14,479 bases of DNA from UBA5336 sp039198685 (GTDB lineage Bacteria; Pseudomonadota; Alphaproteobacteria; Caulobacterales; Hyphomonadaceae). Numbering within the stretch: position 1 is the first letter of the stretch; the number at the start of each line of letters is the position of its first letter. Where the stretch lies: positions 1 through 14,479 of the forward strand of contig JBCCTK010000083.1 in NCBI GenBank assembly GCA_039198685.1, in the 5' to 3' direction. Positions 8,102 through 13,260 of this stretch are shown here, one piece after another. The notes below the pieces were generated by a model. The model searched no databases and was not told the DNA's origin. It worked only from the letters and a program-made list of their open reading frames with translations. The translations under genes and the position numbers were made by a program.

Positions 8102-9493
8102 TTAATCGTCGGCGCAACCACTCTCTTCAAAGGCTGTTGCGGCTTCTTCAAAGCGCGGCCCTATGGTCAAACAGCCTTCCGGCTTCTGATCGTCGGGCAA
8201 GGCGCGCAATTGGTCACACGCCTTTTGCTCATTCTCTAATTCGAGGAAGGGTGTGCGCAGGCCAAAGCAGTAAAGCGCCCGTTCTGTGCGCCGCTCTGCC
8301 GCAATGAAAGAGAGCCAACCGCGTCCACCGGCATTGCTGGCCTGGCGGAACGCTTCAACGGCGCCCTCTGTGTCATCACGCTCATAGCGAGACTGACCAA
8401 TCAGGGTCCAAACCGTACCGCGATCATTCACGCCGCCGGCCGTCAAGGCCTGCTGCAGGGCCGACTCAGTTTGCTCCCAATCCTTCAGCTCGGCATAGGA
8501 GCGACCAAGGCGCTCATACATTTCCCCGGAATTGCGCATCTGGGCTGCTTCGCGGATCACAGGGATGGCACGCTCAAACTCACGTGCCACCTGGTAGAGG
8601 TTGGCCAGCAGTTCCATGCGCTCATAGGTCTTGGAAATGGTGCCGGCATTCATTTCTTTTTCCAGCGTCCTGGCGGCTTGGAATGGCACGTCGAACTGGT
8701 TGTAGAAGTTCACGATCCGCATCAACTCGTCCTCCGTCTGGAGGATACCGCCCAGGTACATGGCTTTCTGCACTTCAAATGCACGCCGCTGGTCACCGGA
8801 CTGATAGTAATCGCCAGCGATGGCGTCCCAGAGGCGACGCTCGTTGGGGTTACGCTGCAAAAGGGTTTCGAGCAGCTCTGCCTTTTTCGCCAGCTGACCC
8901 GTCTGGTCATAGAGGTAGATCAAAAAGTCATAGACTTCGCGTTCGGCATTCGGGCCATCTTCACGGAACACTTCTTCAGCCCATCGCAATGACTCGCGAT
9001 TGTTTTCATCCTTATGGTACAGGACAGCGAGCTGCCATTTCTGGGTACGGTTCGGTTGCCCACCATTCTGCAGCCATAGGTTCATGTACCTCAGCGCCTC
9101 GGTGAGGTTTTCGCTGCTCATGTGAAGCTGTGAAATATTATAGTATGTCTGGCCAATCTCCGTCTGGGGCACATAACCACGCTGGACAGCCGTCTCCAGA
9201 TCGCGCACGGCGCCAGGATAGTCGTTTGTCTCCACCTTCACCGCCGCCGAAAGCCGCAGAAGAGCGCCTTCCTCATAGCAATTCATTTCCTGGGCCCGCA
9301 GCTCATTCAGCTTGGCGAGGGCCGCAACTGCGTCTTCATTGACCAGAAGCTCGTTTTCGGCCGACAGGTACAGCTGGCCGTTCTTCTATGTGAACTCAGT
9401 TGTCTCACAGACCTGTGCCAGGGCCGATCCGGCGCCCAATGCGGCGATGGCACATGCGGCCATCATCCCCCTATACATGGATGTCAATGCCAT
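8102..9493 (-). pseudogene. full-length periplasmic TPR protein of the TonB cluster, interrupted by in-frame TAG at codon 36
   Basis: Read through the TAG, this frame gives 463 residues. A signal peptide (MALTSMYRGMM, then a hydrophobic stretch ending GSALA at residue 26) precedes a helical TPR-type solenoid with YYNISQLH, KWQLAVLYHKD, AIAGDYYQSGDQRRAF and MYERLGRSYAELKDWEQTE. TtpC-type TonB clusters usually end with such a TPR protein. AAAGGAG nine bases before the ATG at 9493 makes this start convincing. Codon 36 is TAG (9388-9386). It aligns without gaps opposite a CAG codon of the upstream TPR paralogue, and the frame after it is clean to the TAA at 8102. Starting instead at the ATG at 9286 gives 394 residues without signal peptide or good Shine-Dalgarno. 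I infer a recent nonsense mutation, a sequencing error or, less likely, readthrough. What the protein binds is unknown. Confidence 0.8.
9386..9388 (-). other. in-frame amber (TAG) codon inside the TPR gene
   Basis: The minus-strand codons around it read GAG TTC ACA TAG AAG AAC GGC CAG. The matching part of the tandem paralogue reads GAA TTC AGC CAG GGG AAC AAA GAC. One C-to-T change in CAG would produce the stop. The codons on either side stay in register with the paralogue, so no insertion or deletion is involved. Confidence 0.9.
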
Positions 9494-9502
9494 AGTGTTT
9501 CG

Positions 9503-9509
9503 CTCCTTT
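9503..9509 (-). promoter_or_regulatory. Shine-Dalgarno that fixes the full-length TPR start
   Basis: AAAGGAG lies nine bases upstream of the ATG at 9493 on the minus strand. Together with the signal peptide it encodes, this shows that the gene begins here and includes the TAG-containing segment, not at the internal ATG at 9286. Confidence 0.75.
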
Positions 9510-9628
9510 GGCTGCGCAGCGGCGCCCTTTGTTCCAAGAAACCGGAAAGCTCCATCAGATTCAAGCGGCGTGGCCGGTAAACTTGTTGTTTTTCTGCAGC
9601 GACGGGTTCCGAGCGCGCCGTACTGCGC

Positions 9629-9642
9629 GTCTCCATGGAGAC
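9629..9642. repeat. 14-base perfect palindrome in the spacer between the two TPR genes
   Basis: GTCTCCATGGAGAC is a perfect 7+7 palindrome with no loop. It lies in the 176-base spacer (9494-9669), 28 bases after the upstream TPR stop. A shorter inverted repeat, CCACG/CGTGG with a 7-base loop, lies beside it at about 9645-9663. With no T-run after it, it does not look like a terminator. A dimeric regulator site or mRNA stem is possible but unproven. Confidence 0.4.
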
Positions 9643-9669
9643 TGTTCCACGATGCAAACGTGGTAAACC

Positions 9670-10374
9670 TCATTGTTCAACCCCACCCGATTGTGGCCTC
9701 TGCGGCGCTGGCCTGCGGGCTTCGAGGATACGGGTTAGCTCCGTTGCGACGGCGTCCTGACCAGTCTGATAATTGAGGTCGATCAGAAACGTATACACCG
9801 CGTCTGCGGCGCCGGGTCCATCATCCTCAAACACTTTCTGCGCCCAGGCGAGCGCACCCGCTGGATCGCCCGCTTTCTCCTTTGTCTCGGCCATCTGCCA
9901 CATTTGATTGCGAGTCGGCAGCGCTCCAGCATCGATCCACTGGTCGAATGCGCGCGAAGCGCTCTCGAAACTCTCAATGGCCAGATAAAGCTGGGCGATG
10001 TTGAAGTGAGTTTTCTTCACCTCCTCATCTGACAAGAGCCGCCGATCCACCGCAGCCTCAAGGTCTGTAATGGCGCCGGGGTAGTCATTCAACTCGACAT
10101 TCAAAGCCGCCGAAAAGCGCAACATGGCACCTTGCTCAAAGCAATTCATTGACATGGCGCTGAGCGTGTTGAGCTTTGCACGCGCGGCTTGCGCATCCTT
10201 GTCTTGGATGAACGCGTTTTCGGCTTGAATATAAAGGTCTTTGTTCCCCTGGCTGAATTCAGCAACGGTGCAGGCTTCGGCCACGGCAACCGGCGCGCTT
10301 GTCAGTGCAAAACCGATTGCGAGGAAGGTCGCCAGATCCAAGGTGCGGCGACGTTGAGAATAGCGCTCGCCCAT
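9670..10374 (-). CDS. half-length periplasmic TPR-type protein of the TonB cluster
   Basis: The 234-residue protein has a basic N-terminus (RYSQRRR), a hydrophobic segment and an AVA site near residue 32, consistent with signal-peptidase-I export to the periplasm. After that it aligns along its whole length with the first half of the TPR gene downstream. Shared segments include the Cys near the mature N-terminus, MNCFEQGAMLRFSAAL, NDYPGAITDLEAAV, HFNIAQLYL, EDDGPGA and YQTGQ. It ends in a Pro/Arg-rich tail where the longer paralogue continues with more repeats. Its start is four bases after the tonB2 stop, with AAGGG eight bases before the ATG, so it is probably translated with tonB2. Its position suggests a periplasmic accessory role in TonB-dependent transport. 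No enzymatic motif is visible. Confidence 0.8.
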   Translation of the reverse strand: MGERYSQRRRTLDLATFLAIGFALTSAPVAVAEACTVAEFSQGNKDLYIQAENAFIQDKDAQAARAKLNTLSAMSMNCFEQGAMLRFSAALNVELNDYPGAITDLEAAVDRRLLSDEEVKKTHFNIAQLYLAIESFESASRAFDQWIDAGALPTRNQMWQMAETKEKAGDPAGALAWAQKVFEDDGPGAADAVYTFLIDLNYQTGQDAVATELTRILEARRPAPQRPQSGGVEQ

Positions 10375-10378
10375 CGCA

Positions 10379-11116
10379 TTAGCCCTTAAGGTTAAAGTTG
10401 AGAGGATAGATCACGTTTCGCCGCTCCACAGCTTGGCCCCGGACAATCTTGGGCGCAAAGCGCACCTTGCCGACGGCCTGCTCGGCCGCACGGGCAAAGC
10501 CGTGATCGCTACAGGCGGCTTCGATATCGATGGGCTCGCCTCGGGCATTGACGTTGAATTTCACCTCACAGCTGCCTTCAATATTTCGCTCAGCCATGCG
10601 CCTGGGATACTGGGGCACCGGAGGGTTGATGGGCTTGGCGTCGCGCTCATCGATCACAATGGGAGGGACGACAAACTCATCAATGCGGCCATAGTCCAGC
10701 TCTCTCGGTGCCTCGCCCTGTATAACCGGCGTTGGCAGGTCAATATCGCTCTTGGTGGTGCTTATTTCAGGTGGTGGCGGCGGTGTCTGCGCATCCTCCA
10801 TACGCGTCGGTTTTGTGCGACGCGTGCGTTGAATATCCGGCTCGGATTCAGTCGGTGTGATGATTGGCAAGTCGCGCACTTCGCTGGTAGGCGGTTCGAC
10901 GAATTCGGTTTGAATGAGGCGCCCCATAAAAAGGCAAAGCGCAAAGGTTACGCCAGCGGCTGGCACCACAACGCCCAGTCTTCCCAATGCATTCCTGCCG
11001 CCAGGGCCGATTCTGCGTCCACGGGCCCTGTCCTGGCCCGGCTCGAACGGTTTACCCTGAGTCACGCCACCAGACGCAACGCTCAATCTGCCCTCAGTCC
11101 CACGATTCCGATGCAT
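10379..11116 (-). CDS. TonB-family energy transducer, second copy
   Basis: TonB links the ExbB/ExbD motor in the inner membrane to outer-membrane receptors. This 245-residue copy has one transmembrane anchor (about 48-66), a short proline run (PPPPP at 112-116) and a C-terminal TonB domain. That domain carries PPVPQYPRRMAERNIEGSCE, VKFNVNARGEP, VRFAPKIVRGQAVERRNVIYP and Cys183/Cys202. From about residue 120 it is closely similar to the other TonB of the cluster (KSDIDLPTP shared exactly), which indicates tandem duplication. It differs in having a basic cytoplasmic N-terminus of about 46 residues, where the other copy has about six. AGGAGAG upstream supports the start. A strong terminator lies between the two tonB genes, so this one probably begins a second transcription unit with the TPR genes. 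Confidence 0.92.
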   Translation of the reverse strand: MHRNRGTEGRLSVASGGVTQGKPFEPGQDRARGRRIGPGGRNALGRLGVVVPAAGVTFALCLFMGRLIQTEFVEPPTSEVRDLPIITPTESEPDIQRTRRTKPTRMEDAQTPPPPPEISTTKSDIDLPTPVIQGEAPRELDYGRIDEFVVPPIVIDERDAKPINPPVPQYPRRMAERNIEGSCEVKFNVNARGEPIDIEAACSDHGFARAAEQAVGKVRFAPKIVRGQAVERRNVIYPLNFNLKG

Positions 11117-11143
11117 GAACCGGCCCTCTCCTGTATTGTTATA

Positions 11144-11167
11144 GGGTAACCTTGCCTGAAGGGTAAC
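11144..11167 (-). promoter_or_regulatory. candidate promoter/operator of tonB2: paired GTTACCC repeats
   Basis: On the minus strand upstream of tonB2 there are two direct GTTACCC copies 17 bases apart (plus strand GGGTAAC at 11144-11150 and 11161-11167). A TTGACG lies just upstream (11177-11172) and TATAAC just downstream. The TTGACG and TATAAC are too far apart to form one standard promoter, and TATAAC would leave a very short leader before the Shine-Dalgarno. A promoter is expected here because a terminator lies directly upstream, but the exact boxes are uncertain. Confidence 0.3.
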
Positions 11168-11194
11168 GTAACGTCAAGTTAGGTATGTGATATA

Positions 11195-11227
11195 GAAAAC
11201 CCCGGCGTCATCGACACCGGGGTTTTC
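11195..11227 (-). terminator. strong hairpin terminator between the two tonB genes
   Basis: A perfect 11-base-pair inverted repeat (GAAAACCCCGG / CCGGGGTTTTC) encloses an 11-base loop and lies 21 bases beyond the tonB1 stop. On the minus strand the GC core is followed by TTTTC and then TATATC. This is a classic rho-independent form that would end the ttpC-exbB-exbD-exbD-tonB unit. The symmetric A/T flanks mean it could also act in the other direction, but no plus-strand gene points into it. Confidence 0.8.
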
Positions 11228-11248
11228 ATCTTTCGTTCTAGAGAGGGC

Positions 11249-11872
11249 TTAGCCGTCGAGGCCAAACTCCATGGGATAGACCACATTGCGCCGCTCAAGC
11301 GCCTGGCCGCGCACGATTTTCGGCGCAAACCGGACACGGCTCACAGCGCGTTCGGCTTCACGACGGAAGACATTGTCTGAACAATCTGCCTCAACATTGA
11401 ACGGTTCGCCGCGCGCATTCACGTCAAACCGTACCTCGCACGACCCCTCAATGCCGCGCTCTGCGGCACGCTGGGGGTACTGCACCACAGGCGGGCTGAT
11501 CGGCTGGGCATCACGGTCAGAGATCGCCACGGGATCAATCGCGATGGACTGGACCCGGTCAAAGTTCAGCTCCGTCGGCGCTGCGCCCTGAATGTTCGGG
11601 GTTGGCAGGTCGATATCGGACTTGGACGAAGACAGTTTCGGCGGAGGTGGCGGCTTGTCCGCAGAGGCAAGCCTTTGGGGACGCGAGCGTGACGTGCGCC
11701 GAATTTCCTGGCTTTGCTCTGAAGGCGTGATCGACTCAAGAACGCGTTGGGCTTCCCCCTCCGGTTCTATGAAATCTTGAGAGATGATCCGACTCATGAA
11801 CAGCCAAAGGACGGTCACGATCGCAATTGCGATGGGGGCCGCGATTGCCAATCGCAGAACTGAGTTATTCAT
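11249..11872 (-). CDS. TonB-family energy transducer, first copy
   Basis: This 207-residue TonB has almost no cytoplasmic part, a transmembrane anchor at about residues 7-26, a short linker with PPPPP at 74-78, and a C-terminal TonB domain. The domain has PPVVQYPQRAAERGIEGSCE, VRFDVNARGEP, VRFAPKIVRGQALERRNVVYP and Cys145/Cys164. It would transmit energy from the motor encoded just upstream to TonB-dependent receptors. Its linker is far shorter than in E. coli TonB, as in TonB2-type proteins of TtpC clusters. The start is supported by AGGAGG, whose first bases are part of the preceding exbD stop codon. The gene ends the first transcription unit, with a strong hairpin 21 bases downstream. It is paralogous to the TonB gene that follows. 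Confidence 0.93.
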   Translation of the reverse strand: MNNSVLRLAIAAPIAIAIVTVLWLFMSRIISQDFIEPEGEAQRVLESITPSEQSQEIRRTSRSRPQRLASADKPPPPPKLSSSKSDIDLPTPNIQGAAPTELNFDRVQSIAIDPVAISDRDAQPISPPVVQYPQRAAERGIEGSCEVRFDVNARGEPFNVEADCSDNVFRREAERAVSRVRFAPKIVRGQALERRNVVYPMEFGLDG

Positions 11873-11884
11873 CCTGACTGCCTC

Positions 11885-12301
11885 CTAATCCTGCTCTGTC
11901 GACACGTTCACACGCGTCACACTCTCCAAGTCGCGAACCGTTTCCAGAAAGCCAACCATGGCGCCGGCTGGCGCCTTGTTATCCGCCTGGAGGACCAACT
12001 CACCCTTGGCGTTTCCCTTGCGCATTTCCCTTAAGGTAAATTCAACCTCATTTGGCTCAACGAGCTTATCGTCAATATATATGTCGCCCTGGTCGTCAAT
12101 GGCCACAAGAATGGCCAAGGGGGTGACGCGCTGATCATTGTCGACATCCTGGCGCGTGATCTCCACACCCGGCTCGCTGATGAATTTAGCGGTCACAATG
12201 AAAAAGATCAGGAGGATGAACACCACGTCCAGCATGGGTGTGAGGTTTACATCATCGCCTTCCTCAGCGTTACCGGAACCACCCCGTCTGCGTCTTGGCA
12301 T
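11885..12301 (-). CDS. ExbD-family biopolymer transporter, second copy
   Basis: ExbD forms the rotor-like core of the ExbB/ExbD proton channel that energises TonB. The 138-residue product has a basic, glycine-containing cytoplasmic N-terminus (MPRRRRGGSG), one membrane helix at about 22-42, and a periplasmic domain rich in short strands, ending near VTRVNVSTEQD. The helix begins LTPMLDVVFILLIFFIVTA and carries Asp25, the residue equivalent to the proton-binding Asp of E. coli ExbD. The helix is nearly identical to that of the preceding ExbD, while the periplasmic parts differ strongly. That pattern suggests two subunits of one motor and not a fresh copy. AGGAGG precedes the ATG by five bases and overlaps the TAG stop of the upstream exbD. 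Confidence 0.93.
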   Translation of the reverse strand: MPRRRRGGSGNAEEGDDVNLTPMLDVVFILLIFFIVTAKFISEPGVEITRQDVDNDQRVTPLAILVAIDDQGDIYIDDKLVEPNEVEFTLREMRKGNAKGELVLQADNKAPAGAMVGFLETVRDLESVTRVNVSTEQD

Positions 12302-12310
12302 GGTTGCCTC

Positions 12311-12721
12311 CTATTCGCCGCTCAGGACGATGTTCACCGGGAAAGCCTGGGCCGAATAGGCCTGGTCCCGAATGTTGATGATCACGCCAGATTCTGCATC
12401 CGCGTCAGCCTGAATAATCACAGCACTTTCAGGGTTTTCAGCCTTGAGGCGCTCAATATTCGGGCGCACCAGTCCAATGTCAGCCGGCCGGCCATTGATA
12501 CGGATGAGACTGTCCTCGTTCACGTAAATAATAATCGTTGGCGCTGCATCGGGGGGTGGCGGTGTATTGGTTGGCGGCGGCGGGGGCTCAAGCGCAATCG
12601 CCTGTTCCTCGGTAAACACTGCCGTCACGATGAAAAAGATAAGCAAAATGAAGACCACATCCAGCATGGGCGTGAGGTCCACCTCTGCCTCTTCGGGCTT
12701 TCTTAGGGATCGTCCACGCAT
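12311..12721 (-). CDS. ExbD-family biopolymer transporter with proline-rich linker, first copy
   Basis: This 136-residue ExbD has a short cytoplasmic start (MRGRSLRKPEEAEVD), the membrane helix LTPMLDVVFILLIFFIVTA with the proton-site Asp at residue 21, and a periplasmic domain (IIIYVNEDSLIRINGRPA, then AVIIQADADAESG). Just outside the membrane it carries a proline-rich stretch at residues 46-57 (EPPPPPTNTPPPP), which the second ExbD lacks and which resembles a TonB linker. The start codon overlaps the exbB stop by one base (TGATG), so translation is probably coupled. Only nine bases separate it from the next exbD. It should assemble with ExbB and the TtpC-like protein in the inner membrane. 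Confidence 0.93.
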   Translation of the reverse strand: MRGRSLRKPEEAEVDLTPMLDVVFILLIFFIVTAVFTEEQAIALEPPPPPTNTPPPPDAAPTIIIYVNEDSLIRINGRPADIGLVRPNIERLKAENPESAVIIQADADAESGVIINIRDQAYSAQAFPVNIVLSGE

Positions 12722-13227
12722 CAGCCAATCTCCAGATCATCGTCAACGGCCTGAACCAGGCGATTGGCCTTCCGCATCATCCCAGACGCGAAGGGGATAC
12801 CTGTAATTGATACCACCATGCCGGCCATTGTCGGGATCGTGGCACGTGACACACCCCCGGCCATGGCCTGGGCATCAGCCCCGTCGGTGAGCGCCATGAT
12901 GTCAAACACAGTCACCATGCCCGTCACCGTCCCAAGGAGACCCAGCAGCGGCGCAAGCGCAACCGCTGCTTTTGCCAGGATGATGTTGCTCTCTGCTTTC
13001 TGGCGAACTTCGGAGACAATCTTGTCCCGGACCCAGCGCGCCATGGTGGACTTGCGGTCTGAGCGCGAACGCCACTCATCTACGGCCTCGGTGGCCACCG
13101 CCTTGTGCGCGATGTGGAAGTAGAACAATCGCTCCAGGATCAGGGCCCACATGAAGAATGTGGTGATCGCGATCAGAAGGAGGACGGGTCCACCCCGGTC
13201 GAGGAATTCCTGGATCTCAGCAATCAT
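12721..13227 (-). CDS. exbB: ExbB/TolQ/MotA-family proton channel protein
   Basis: ExbB forms the pentameric stator around ExbD and conducts protons to drive TonB. The 168-residue product is the short TonB2-system type. It has a membrane helix at about 14-33, a cytoplasmic stretch (DEWRSRSDRKSTMARWV), then two further helices at about 88-110 and 131-152. LAPLLGLLGTVTGMVTVF and the AMAGGVSRA turn are the MotA/TolQ/ExbB signature. GGGAGG six bases before the ATG supports the start. The gene lies 33 bases after the ttpC-like gene, and its TGA stop overlaps the exbD start by one base. The short form and the TtpC-like partner argue against TolQ. Confidence 0.93.
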   Translation of the reverse strand: MIAEIQEFLDRGGPVLLLIAITTFFMWALILERLFYFHIAHKAVATEAVDEWRSRSDRKSTMARWVRDKIVSEVRQKAESNIILAKAAVALAPLLGLLGTVTGMVTVFDIMALTDGADAQAMAGGVSRATIPTMAGMVVSITGIPFASGMMRKANRLVQAVDDDLEIG

Positions 13228-13260
13228 CGGAGGCCTCCCGCACGTGGGAAGCAGCGGCCA

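Noticed and set aside
8102..9286. Stand-alone 394-residue gene starting at the internal ATG at 9286
   Set aside because: In-frame coding sequence similar to the paralogue continues upstream through the TAG to a signal peptide with a good Shine-Dalgarno, so this is the 3' part of an interrupted gene.
9386..9388. TAG as a reassigned or pyrrolysine codon
   Set aside because: TAG is used as an ordinary stop by greA, the ELM1 gene, the deacetylase and both exbD genes here, the paralogue has plain CAG, and no downstream recoding structure was apparent.
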